A stretch of 55,504 nucleotides of DNA from Gymnopus androsaceus JB14 (Eukaryota > Basidiomycota > Agaricomycetes > Agaricales > Omphalotaceae), in NCBI GenBank assembly GCA_009733575.1, contig ML769776.1:2167-57670 (forward strand), in the 5' to 3' direction. The notes under the pieces are model-generated. The model saw only the letters and a program-made list of their open reading frames with translations, was not told the DNA's origin and ran no database searches. Positions 33,550 through 44,345 of this stretch are shown piece by piece (within the stretch, counting starts at the first letter, position 1; each line of letters begins with the position of its first letter). A program made the position numbers and the translations under genes.

Positions 33550-35292
33550 AAGAGTGTAAATGCGTAGAGTGTGTTACGGCCTCAATAAGCTTCGCCCGAT
33601 GGGTGAAGTAAAGCCCGCGGAAAAGCCGAGACCTCTCGGAACGAATTTTTTTTGGACTCGCAGCGGCGGAAAAGCGTGACTCACGAGCGCTTCTTGGAAT
33701 CGGAAAAAGTCGGGGAGCGTCGGATTCCGGTTCAGATATAAGCCTCAAGGTCGCTGTCTGAGTCTCATTCATCGACAAAATATTTCACAAAAATTAAATC
33801 TCAGTATTTAGAGGTCGAGGCCATACTGAGGTGCGCTATCTTCGCAACATAAAACCACAAACGAACTGGTTTTCCTGACGTCGCGTGCATAAATGATGAC
33901 TTGTTCTGTCCCCAAGCGACCATAGTATGATTGCTACCAGATACATAGGGTTCACCAAAGCCCTGCAAGTCGGTCATTCCCTACGCACCCCCTGAGCGGT
34001 GGAGCGGAGAAGACAGACCAATCGGAAGACGACGTGAATTCATGTCGACAACGAGCTCGACCAACGCTGCGGCGCCTCCGTCTATTTGCATACAATGCTT
34101 CGAATCGCTGAAGCTGAACCGGTACCAGTTGAACTCGTCAGCTTGTGAATTATTTAACATTGAACGTCAAAAATGTCTGGTGAGAATAAATTCATCACCT
34201 GAGTGAATCAATCATAATTACACTTCGAGTGAGTGACCTCAGAAGAACGCATCTGTAAGCAATGCCAATATTGTTGATAAGGATCCAACAAGTAGTATTT
34301 GTAAGTTCAACTGACCTTTGTAAGACAACTAAGACTGTCAGTGAACGCATGCATCTGCAAGCGATATGAAGACTGTGGAGAAAGACATCCAATGAGTACC
34401 TTGAACCGTATTTATGACGGATAATCACCTACAACCTGATCTGGCTTCGTTCACGAGATGAATACATATACAGATGGCGCGGCGCAACAAGCTGCCAATG
34501 AAGCTGAAGTGGCCCCATAAAGCGGACCACCAGCTAGGGGAAGCTCCGACGCGCGCGTCTTCGGCTACGATGTAGCCTGACTACCGTCTTGTAGTGAGTC
34601 AGGAAGAGCAAGTCGTTCCTCAATAAACCTACGGTGCCTACAACACTGCACGTCGACTAGCCATAGCTGTACTCTGTACGGCAATGCACTGTCTAACTAG
34701 GAGATTTGACAGTTGAATGTATTCGCACCGTTTTAGAGTCGAGAGGTCCAAAAGGGGAGCTTTCACCGGGTAGGATATTGGCCACGGTCACAACTGCAAC
34801 GCGCCGCGGTGGTATTAACGAGAAAGGTATGGAGGAATGGCAGCTTCAGCAGGGGAAGTAGTAGCTGCGTGCTGGATAAGTTAGAAAATGGCAAGTCAGA
34901 TGGGTTTTGTCCTATGAATAAGGGTATAATATGAGCCGGAAGGGAATCGTCGTGGAGATTCGATCTACAGATCATCGTCTCTCGAAGGGTCAAAGAGCGA
35001 ACAGGATGGATAAATAATTGGGGTTTACTGGTGTATGTCTTGAGGGTAACTTGAGGGGCTATCCCGACATGGTTTCCCGGCAACGAAATAATGCAACGAG
35101 TCAGCCATGCACCGTGGACTGCGATCTGGAATGCACCAGAGCAATCGGAAGGTTCGTCGTATATCGAACCTGCAAACCCAGCCATGAAGGGTCGCGGTAA
35201 ACCCCATCTGAACAACTACTATGAGTATCGTCTCAAACGGATAAGCCCGGAATCGTGCCAAACGTACTTGGACACTGCCGCAAACTCATTGC
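33550..35292. other. 1.7-kb gene-free interval
   Basis: No gene could be supported. The longest frame (34763-35215, minus, 150 codons) is opposed by several overlapping plus-strand frames and has no domain. Confidence 0.4.
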
Positions 35293-36283
35293 CTATATGA
35301 ACGGCCTACCCAAAACAGACTCTGTTGCGGCTACTTGCACACCTCCGATATCATCGATATCATCGTCCAGTGCACCTTGAACTGCATCATCGAAATCCTC
35401 TCCAGGTTCCGGAGTCATAGTAGACATTGTTTCGAATATACGCCGCGTCACCAGCACATCGCAGGCAGCATAATGAATCAACGATGTCGAAATAATCGGG
35501 AATTCCCAAGAGTTGTGCGCGCGCAATCGCGTGTCTTTGGGCAGCTGCACGCCTAGAACGGTTTCACATAACGCAGCCAAGGTGCCTGTTTGTTTCGGCT
35601 GGATTATTCCTCGGGTAAGCGCGTATTCTTTGAGATCGATTGTGGAAAATCGAACATGGTCAGTTAGCTGTGAGGGAAACTGCTTTCTGAGACGAGTAAG
35701 GTCGCCTTTAATACGAGACCCGACCTTGTACACACGCTCGGAGGTCAACAGTCGTAAGAGAGAGGGAGGGAGAGAAGAGAGTTGGTGAACCTGCAATGTG
35801 GTCCAGCGAATAGTAATTGAGCAATGGAAAGAATACACACTGAAATGATGTAGACCGCTGGCGGGTCAATGTGAGCGCACAGCTGCAGAACGGAGACACC
35901 AATTCTTCTTCGGACGTTCCACTCCGCATCCAGGCTCAAATACAGTGCTGCAGAGGGTTCCTGATCTAGGATATCGACCAAAGGCGCGAGAGCTTTCTCA
36001 ATGTAGTCCGGTCGTTGTATTACGACCGGTTTGAAACCCTTGGGAAGCGTAAATACACGTTGAGTGGCTAAATTGTCAGACTGAGATCCGATGCTAGCTG
36101 AGGTCTGATTCGCGGTAAATAATTCTTCTTGCTGATGAATCAAGAATCACATTTTAGCGATAAATTTACTAGGAAAATGCACACCTGAGCCGAACGCGAG
36201 AAGAAGTATCTGAGACGGCTTAAATAGCTCGGCGCAATGTTGGAGCGCGTAGCGCGAGCGAAAGAGAGGAAATGAACAGACAT
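35293..36283 (-). CDS. DEDDy 3'-5' exonuclease domain protein
   Basis: Stand-alone 3'-5' exonuclease of the RNase D/WRN-exonuclease fold. Exon 1 (from ATG 36283) encodes MSVHFLSFARATRSNIAPSY and ends RSAQ; it is Arg/Ser-rich without acidic residues, which suggests a mitochondrial presequence. An intron (about 36184-36134) and a second one (about 35849-35791) follow. Exo I is LSLDAEWN (D-x-E), Exo II lies in KVGSRIKGDLTRL (Asp), and Exo III is HYAACDVL (Y-x3-D), so all four acidic residues and the Tyr are present. It ends with an acidic tail and a stop at 35293. About 290 residues. Substrate (DNA or RNA) is not deducible. It is divergent from the inositol kinase gene with 373 bp between start codons. 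Confidence 0.8.
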
Positions 36284-36656
36284 TCACGGTTGGAAAGAGA
36301 AAGTAGCGCCCGATTAGACGCTCAGCGCTCAACTCTTAGACTCAACGACCCAACAACGACCGCCGCGTATAGCGCATTTCTCAGCTCTTCCGCCGTCCCC
36401 CCTGTGGAATACCATTTAAAGTGGCCTGTACTCTGCTACGGTCAACTGTCCGCTTTCCCCAGCCCAGCCAAACCCAAAGTTATATATAGTAGACCTCTCA
36501 CCCCGAAACTAGACTACTTCTCAGTCTCGATCTACTCTCTAGTCATAGACTATCTTATCTCATTGGTCAGTTCACCGATAATCAGTTAGCAGGACTCACC
36601 AATGACAAAAATTCGATTCTGATGCGTCTTTTCAACGAATTCAGATTTTATTTCTC
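36284..36656. promoter_or_regulatory. shared divergent promoter region
   Basis: These 373 bp separate the start codons of the minus-strand exonuclease and the plus-strand inositol kinase. The interval is C/T-rich near the kinase, with a 'tatatatag' stretch at 36480-36488. No other gene fits, so it must hold both promoters. Confidence 0.6.
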
Positions 36657-37945
36657 ATGTCGTCTTCCAACCCCGGGGACTCGTCATCCTCTTTTATCCA
36701 AGTAGGAGGGCATCCAGGGTCAGTCTCAACGACAGAGGATGACTCCTTTATTATCAAACAATCCACACAACTGGAGATGGAATTTTATTCTATCATGGCC
36801 CAGGCTAGAGCAATGGCGTCTGAATGGAATTCAGATCGCAAAATGACAAAGGAGGAAGAATTCCTCCACGACTTGAGCAAACTCGGCAGGTTTGTATCGC
36901 AATTTTATGGTACGCTAAGACTGGAGGGGGAAATGGATGTTGAAGCTATGTCTGCGGAAGGTGGAGGAGCTAGTGGAATGGTACTGAAAGATGTACAGCC
37001 AGATCCGGGAGTTCATAAAGATGAGTTTTAACTAATCTATGCCAACAAACTACATTGATTCGTCTACACAATCCCTAGTCCTTGAAAACGCCCTCAAGCC
37101 GTTTCTTAAACCTAATATACTTGATCTCAAGCTGGGACGAGTTTTGTATGACCAGGATGCACCGGAGAAGAAGAAGACCCGGATGCAACAGGTTGCGCAG
37201 CAGACGACCAGCGGGGAGTGTGGCATGAGATTGACAGGATTTCAAGTGAGCTCGAAAGCCAGATTTGTTTCTTGTCGATTTTATCTGTCCGCTTGATCAG
37301 GTTCACTCCCAATCTCCATCGTCTGCTGGTCCGGTTATCACATCCAAATCCTACGGAAAGTCGCTTCGGAAGGACCAATTACCAGAGGGAATCGCCAGAG
37401 TCTTTCCTACCGCTATTACTCCCAGTAGTCCTACTACCCAACCGACGGACCCTACCGTTAGCCTGCAGCTCGGCCTCTCCGCTCAAACCCTCCTCCCCAT
37501 CCTCTCTGCCATCCACGACTCCACAACCCACCTCCGTGATGTTCTCGCCTCCCTCGAGATACGCATCGTGGGAGGGAGCCTATTGGTGGTCTATGAGGGA
37601 GACGAGGAAAGTGCCCAAGAGGGCGTTAGGTGGATGGAGGAACGGGTGAGGTTGATGGAGGAAAGAGAGGATATGGATCAGGATGATGCGAGCGACGAGG
37701 AGAGTGAGGAATCCGAGTCTGAATCTGAATCAGGAGAAGAAGACGATTCCGCCGACTCCAAGCGCAAACGCAGATCTCCTCCATATACTATCAAACTTAT
37801 CGACTTTGCTCATACCCGATTCGTCCCCGGTCAGGGACCGGATGAGGGTGTGCTCTTGGGGCTCAATACGTTTTTGGGGTTGATTAAAGGTCGTATTGAG
37901 GAGGTGAAGTTGATGATGGGCAGGCTTCAGGGGCTGGAACGCTGA
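36657..37945 (+). CDS. IPK2: inositol polyphosphate multikinase (IPK2/Arg82 family)
   Basis: Kinase phosphorylating soluble inositol phosphates in the nucleus/cytosol; yeast Arg82 is the family reference. Start at 36657; QVGGHPGSVSTTEDDSFIIK matches the glycine-rich N-lobe start of the family. A first intron removes the stops around 37029; the best frame-preserving choice is about 36974-37076, joining to LENALKPFLKPNILDLKLG. That carries the signature PxxxDxKxG (PNILDLKLG). TSGECGMRLTGFQ precedes a second intron (37245-37300). SKSYGK, the strand RIVGGSLLVVYEG, a long acidic Glu/Ser/Asp insertion and the metal-binding IDFAHTRF follow, and the C-terminus ends MMGRLQGLER. All catalytic motifs are present. 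The exact first donor site is uncertain. Confidence 0.88.
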
Positions 37946-38039
37946 GGATCGGTGTGGCTTTGGTTACGGAAGAATATATAGGTTGCAGTACCCTTCGTTT
38001 CCAATAGTTCCGTCTCAGGGTATCTATCTATCTAACCAT

Positions 38040-39196
38040 CTACATAGTCGATACATCAATCACAAACCTGAACTTGACCTGCGACTTTAAAACTCTTTCA
38101 TACGCTTCATCGATATACGATGCGGGAATAACTTCAATCTCGGGGAAAATCTGCTTCTCTCCACACAGGTCCAACATCTTCTGTGTCTCCGCAATACCGC
38201 CAACTAACGATCCGGCCAAGTTGACTCGTCTCAACGCGATAGTGAATGCTGACAGCTGCAGTCCTTGTTTACTTAGACCAACGTCAACGAGAGTGCCGTC
38301 CCGACGAAGAGAGGACAGATAAAGATCCATAGGAATCTTGGCGCAGACGGTGTTGATGATGATATCAAACTTGCGTTTGAGACCATCGAAAACCTGTAGA
38401 TCGCTTGTCGCGATATATTCATCTGCGCCAAATTTCAAACCGAGCTCCTTTTTGTTTTCCGTCTGGGAAAAGACGGTCACCTCACATCCCATCGCCCTAA
38501 AATCGTGAAAACATTAATTTTCTATACGGTGTTCAACGCTGGAGAAAGCCTACTTGGCAAGTTTGACACCGATGTGTCCTAGACCACCGAATCCAATAAT
38601 CCCAACCTTTTTTCCGGGTCCGGCCTTCCAGTGGTTCAGGGGCGAGAACATACTTATACCTGCGCAGAGTAAAGGCGCGGCTTTGTCCAAAGGAAGATTC
38701 TTCGGTATGCTCAGTACAAACGCCTGGTCCACGACAATATACTGAGAGTAACCGCCCTGTGTGATTGACCCATCCTTGGGGTCCTTAGCACCGTACGTGA
38801 CTATGTGACCGGAGCAGTACTGCTCCGCGCCCTCTTTGCAGTCATCGCACTTTCTGCAAGAGTTCACCTGCATATCCACGAATCATAGTCAATATCGTTC
38901 CAATGTGCATCCCGCCCGGTGCTTACCATGGTTCCCACTCCAACATGGTCTCCAACCTTGAATTTGGTAACGTTCTTCCCAACGGCGCTTACGACACCAG
39001 TAGTCTCATGCCCTACGACGAGAGGGAGGGTGACTGGGCCCCACTCTTGCCGTACTGTGTGTATATCAGTATGGCAGATCCCTGCGTATTTGATGTCGAT
39101 AGCGACGTCTTCGTCGTCTGGAGCACGACGGGTGAGGGTGATCTGCTCAGTCTTCTCGGGGGAGGTAGCGCCCCAGGCTCTGACTTCCTTGGACAT
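38040..39196 (-). CDS. zinc-dependent alcohol dehydrogenase (cinnamyl-type, NADP)
   Basis: Medium-chain dehydrogenase/reductase that interconverts aldehydes and alcohols, most like the fungal ADH6/cinnamyl alcohol dehydrogenase group. ATG at 39196 opens [18 protein letters not shown]. Catalytic zinc ligands lie in GICHTDIH and [10 protein letters not shown]. After an intron the structural zinc loop shows four Cys ([15 protein letters not shown]), then [17 protein letters not shown] and the dinucleotide motif [13 protein letters not shown] second intron precedes [15 protein letters not shown], and the protein ends [11 protein letters not shown]. About 350 residues. An upstream exon (ATG near 39313, ending FLLK) would splice in frame and add ~18 residues, so the start is not fully settled. 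Confidence 0.92.
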
Positions 39197-39319
39197 CTAA
39201 AAGTTAAAATGGTCAGTACATACTACACTTGGATCCTAGTACGTCCGTAGAGCACTCACCTTGAGGAGAAATTTCAGAGAGAAATGAGGTTTGTGAGCCG
39301 AAGCGCGATTCATACTTAT

Positions 39320-40245
39320 ACTAGGGCAATAAGTTGAATACGGTCTTTTCGGGAGGGGTTCCTCATTTTGCACTAGCCTGTATCAATCGCGCGCACTTAT
39401 AGCGTAGATAGATAGATACATACGTACATACATACACGGTCCCCAAGACGGAGGACTAGAACAAAGAAACGGCAACCCAATTCTATGAAGAAAACTAATA
39501 CCCCTCCAAATCCTGATTGTGAAGTAAGATTATCCGTCAGACCTGGCATACGATAGAAAGGAGTCTGTCCTTAGGGAGCACATATGAACTTGACAGACAC
39601 TGGAAGAAGCTCCCAATGCGTCTTAGCCAAGCCAATTCCGCATCCTGACCGCATCTGACACCGGGACTGGAACGCCACTACTGAGCCCCCAACAACTGGA
39701 GCTCTTCGCGCATTCGTACAGTCTCCTGAGGCACCGAATAGTTGAGGTGATTCCACATGAGCATAATAAAAACGGCGGGATAGTCAACCGATGGCTAGCA
39801 TAGACCAGCGCAGTCACTTCATTATGCCCCGAGCAGCAGCCAAGTGAACGCTTGACGATGATTAGAATAGACACCTGCGTACGAGCCCTCCTTGACGAAC
39901 TCATGCAGGTACAGCATTAGCATGGGTGACCATGGCCGGGTTGAGGTCGTCCTTTGCTCATCCGTATTTCGAGATCATCCACCTGAGTTTCCTCTTCGAA
40001 TATTCGCGTTTCGAGCCATATTGGCTCTTCGATACGTGCTCGAGGGAGTTACCACGCTATTGCGAGAGTGCGCGCGATAAAGGTCTTGGCGAAGGAGTTT
40101 CACAACACTGACTGAGGACGGCGAGGAAAGAAGAAAGGGGCACGGCACGGCGCTCAGCTCAGCTGTGACAGTCGCTCTGAGATCTGACCATACGCTTGGA
40201 CAATGAACCTAGAACTTTCGAGAGCTTTATAACCGAGCCACTCTA
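39320..40245. other. intergenic, no gene recognised
   Basis: Contains a short GATA-type simple repeat near 39410-39435 and small overlapping open frames without recognisable domains. Confidence 0.4.
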
Positions 40246-42354
40246 TCACATAAATATAATCCCAACTTTTGAACGCAACTGAAAGTTACGAGCGCATGCC
40301 CTCCAAATGTCCATGATGAAGTTGAATGCCGTGTTTGCTGTCGACGCGCCTATACCCAAGCATAGCTTTATTAAATCCTCCTTCCGTCCTTCCTGTGTTC
40401 CTATTTCGCGAACATTCAGCTGGCGAAACTTTATCTAGCGTATTACAAGTGCTTACCGGCGTATGCGTCGCCTCATGATCCACATGCACGAATGCTCTTT
40501 CAACGTTTGGCAATTCCTCGATAAGGTCTTGCAATAACTGGCTCGCATCATGCGCTTTCCATAGCGGCGTATCAGATTTCATAACAATGTCGATTTCGAC
40601 AAAGTATAGCTGTAATGAAAAAGGAGACAGAGGTTAGGAGGAATGAATTTCTGGAATACAGAAGCTCGACGTACAGAGCCGCTCTACAGAGAACGTAAGT
40701 TAGTAAGCACTCGTTCACAGAAAAACTATGATACATACATGATATGCTCTCACAGTATCCACCTTTTCGATATCCTCACTGAATGTCATCGCATTGTACG
40801 TCAATAGCTTCAAAAATTCGTTTGGCGCGGATTTGCCTGCCAATAGCTCAAACTGTCGGTAGATAGTGCGACCCCAGGTGAGGAGAATACCGACACCAAT
40901 CTAATTCACTGAAGTGAGTTTGCAAATGAATACCGAAATTGAGTGCTTACGATGAGGGCACCAGTCGGATCCAACCCTAGATGAATGAAATGAGTGTTCG
41001 ATACATGGCAGAACGACGATTCCTTACACCATCGAAGTTTACTTCCTCCAGCTGACATCAGAACACCTGAAGGGAATCAATTTAGCCTCACAAGTCGTCA
41101 ACAGTTACAAGATGCTACCAACCAAAACCGTTGAGGAAAATATCATTCCGGTGATCCTCCCAAAGAACATGCACTTGATTGGACATTTTCCGAAGCGAGA
41201 GACAGTAGAAGAACAGCAGAATTTTGACACCTAGGATACATTGTATTAAATAATCAAATGCTATTAAAGATTGCACGGAAACTCACCCAAGGCAGCAGCT
41301 ACCGCTAGAATCGACGGCAAGTGAAAAGTGTTTGTGTCGCTGCTGGAATTGTGCGTAATGAGATCCCGTGCGGATTCGACCATGAACGACTAAATTGACG
41401 GCGCCCATGCTATATTGGATGATTGGGTGCAATACCAGATAGTAAGAGGCGAGCTTGCTTACAGAAAGCCTGTTCAACGCAAAATAAGCACTCAGACGAT
41501 AAATGCAGATGGATAATAGGTTTCTAACCATATACTATGTTCCCAATGTTCTCCAGGCGGGCACCGCCAACAGGCCACTTGTTGACGTCCATTTTTTTGG
41601 ATTTATGATTAATATACCAAAGCAGGACATTGCTTCCTAGGTCGAATAACGAGTCGATACCTGTTGCGAGGATTGAGAAGGATGCGGCGGAGATGGCGGC
41701 GTATACTGGAAGCAGAGGTGAGCGGCGCTGTGTGCCGGAGAGGGTTTATGCTGAACGTACACTGCAGGATACACAGTCCGAGGTTGGCAGCCATACTTGC
41801 GTATATAGCGATCTTGACCTTTCAAGTAGTAAAAGAACATATTAATTTCCGTTCTAAGCCTATTACGAATGGAGCACGTACTGGGATACGGTTAGTGTCC
41901 TCTGCTAACCGTGCATCCTCAGTGTGTTCTTGCATAGGTTTGAGTAACGAGCCGATTAGCTATTGATCACAGTAATATGAGCAAAATGTATGAAAGCATG
42001 ATAACAAAACGAGACGCACCTCATTCTGTTGATCCTGGTATTTAGCTACTGCTTTGGCTTTGCGTTTGTTCTTCTTGCGATGACGCAGCTCGGAAAGATC
42101 TTCATCTGACCTAAGGCCATTGCGCAGGTTAAATGGATCTGCAACATTGCTAGTTTTGCCAGTATTCTGCTCCAAGTCGGGGCTGAAACCTTCACTAGGA
42201 GGACTCTGTTTACCAGTGTCGGATTCCTGGTAAATTGTTAATCTTCCAGAAAGAATGTTATAAAAAAGGTATGCACAGCGTGAACGGGTGAGGTTATAGT
42301 CGGTGAGGGTTCTCGACTAGAATCAGAAGAGCTATTGGGGATTGGGTCCGTCAT
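40246..42354 (-). CDS. cation diffusion facilitator (MMT-like metal transporter)
   Basis: Membrane transporter of the CDF family, expected to export divalent metal from the cytosol; the closest known type is the mitochondrial iron/manganese MMT group. ATG 42354 opens a Ser/Pro-rich leader (MTDPIPNSSSDSSREPSP). Many introns interrupt the gene. The pre-membrane stretch LRHRKKNKRKAKAVAKYQ is typical. Membrane segments include ASMAANLGLCILQ and the metal-site helix SILATGIDSLFDLGSN (DxxxD). WPVGGARLENIGNIVYGF, LWEDHRND in the second metal-site helix, and the cytosolic tail AFVHVDHEATHTP follow. The last exon after the 40450-region intron gives a stop at 40246, though other 3' splicing is possible. 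Its neighbour CCC1 is on the same strand. Confidence 0.85.
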
Positions 42355-43300
42355 TGTGGTAGATACCGAACGCTCGGGAGAACCGAAACAATGGAAACAG
42401 TCTGTTGATCATAATATTCAGCATATGACGCCGCTGGAAAAATCGCAAAGCGTACGTTTCTTGTTATGACGAAAAAAAGGTGAAGAGGCCTAGACAAGAA
42501 AATCGATATCGGTAAAAATAATATCGAGCAAAAGTGACGAGGGAGAGGTTGGGACAAAATTCCACGGTCTAAAAATGCTGTCAAGTCTGGGCTTGGGCGG
42601 TGCATCAAGTCAGCGCGCGCTAGTTCTTAGATGGCTATCAAATTTAGACGCTCAGACGCGTCCGACGAAAGGACTTGTAAACTAGGCCAGTGGGTTTTGA
42701 ATTCATGCAGCTAATCTCACCAGGAATCAGCTGGCATAAAGCTCCTGATCATCCCTCCTACTATCAAGGAACTACTAGAAGCTCTTGGGACGTAAGTATA
42801 CGAAGAGCGACGAAGGCACTTCCACTAAAACGTGTCCTAGCTCTACAGTACATGCCATTTACATTCGAGTAGGTGCTGTGGTATCTTTGTCGGAATGCTG
42901 AAGCACTTACTTACACCAAGAGGCAGAGCTATACCCAGTGTGTATTTCAGAGTATATACGGAAGGATACATTATCATCATCCTGTTCCTATTTCTGCCAC
43001 GGCTTCAAGGCGAGCTGATTGAGTGCGAAGATTATTTGAGCGAAGGAGGAAGCCAGAGTGCAGTATTATTGTTGAAAGCATGTACATCGCTGCTAAAAAC
43101 GGCACAGACTTGGGACCGAAGCTTCCATGAAAAATAAAGGTAATTCTACCGACGCAAATTGTCCATGCCAGATGGATGATAGCACCTAGTTCGTTCACGT
43201 TCTTCTAAAAACCTAAGGAAAAATTCAAGAGTTAGTCGAAGAACACGGAGCGATTTGGAGATATGTACTTGTCTGTGATAAGTTAAAGGCACAAAGTTGT
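42355..43300. other. intergenic, no gene recognised
   Basis: Lies between the CDF start and the CCC1 stop. Plus-strand frames at 42690-42872 and 42895-43137 have no recognisable content. Confidence 0.4.
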
Positions 43301-44345
43301 CTAATCTTCTCCTCCACTTTCCAAAGCTCGAACGATAGCAAATGCAGCACCGGCAGCAACACCGCCGACAAGGAGAGTAGTGACCGCACCCCATATAATG
43401 CCACCCACACCTCCACTCGCACCAGTCACTTGTGCTTTTATAGCACCAAAGATGAGCAGCACCACGCCCGTTAGGATGCACGAGTACAAGAGCGCAGTGT
43501 GTGCATGGCCAATGAAAAAGTACTGGAAAAAGGGGAATCAGGCCACCGATGAGGTATCCCATTCCGATGGTGAATGCAGAAATGTACAAGCGTTTCGTAG
43601 GAACCTCCTCTGTGAGCAAAAATCAGTTACATACAAGGAAGAACGAGGGCCTGCTTACCCATTCCTTCTCCAAACTTGAGCAAGAAAGCAGTAAGGCCGA
43701 TATCATTACTCCATCTCAGTTTGAGGGTTTCGGCTGCATTGGCTTCCGGCACAGTTTCTCTACCCGCTTTGCGCAAGCTCTCAGCAACAACGCGACAGGC
43801 TTTCTCATCAACACCAAGCGGACCGAGAATTTCTTCGACCTCTCTCTCCATTTCTCCTGCGCAACTCACAGAGACTCGTGCTGCAGTTTGCTTCTTGAGG
43901 AAACGAAAATGGTCTCGTTCAGCTTGAGAAGCAAGGAAGCCCCCGATACCCATGGATATCGCGCCGGCGATGAGCTCAGCTACTCCACCGAGAACAACGA
44001 GTCTAGATGTACCAAGAGAGGAAAGACCCGCAGTAAGAGCGAACGGAACGGTAAGACCGTCAGACAGTCCTATGATACTAACCAAGTTCAGGACCGATCA
44101 TTGAAAGAAAAGAAAGGACTTACACATCACGAACAATATCGGGATCGATGAGCGTACGTTCCTCCTGCCTTAGTTCTTTGCAGCAAACCCCATCAGCTCG
44201 ACTGGTTCTGTCACATTCTGAGCTGAGCGGAAGATCGTTGGTTACAGAGCTTGTAATAGACCACACAGGTGGCTTGGTCGTTTTTGTTCCATCATCTGTA
44301 CGGCGAGGAAGGGCGACACTAGTCAGATACAGAGCTTTCTGACAT
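43301..44345 (-). CDS. CCC1: CCC1/VIT1 vacuolar iron-manganese transporter
   Basis: Vacuolar membrane transporter that sequesters Fe2+/Mn2+. Family landmarks: LIDPDIVRDV joined over an intron (about 44107-44070) to IIGLSDGLTVPFALTAGLSS, then GGVAELIAGAISMGIGGFLA, the cytosolic metal-binding domain with SQAERDHFRFL and EMEREVEEILGPLGV, GLTAFLLKFGEGM, and after an intron GYLIGGLIPLFP. Last comes a Gly/Ala/Val-rich helix (AVTTLLVGGVAAGAAFA) ending RALESGGED at 43301. Five membrane segments fit the family. The likely ATG at 44345 gives MSESSVSD, then the frame must shift by one base near 44321 to reach LPRRTDDGTKTTKPPVW, so the N-terminus has an indel or an unrecognised exon. Core residues are intact. 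Confidence 0.9.
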
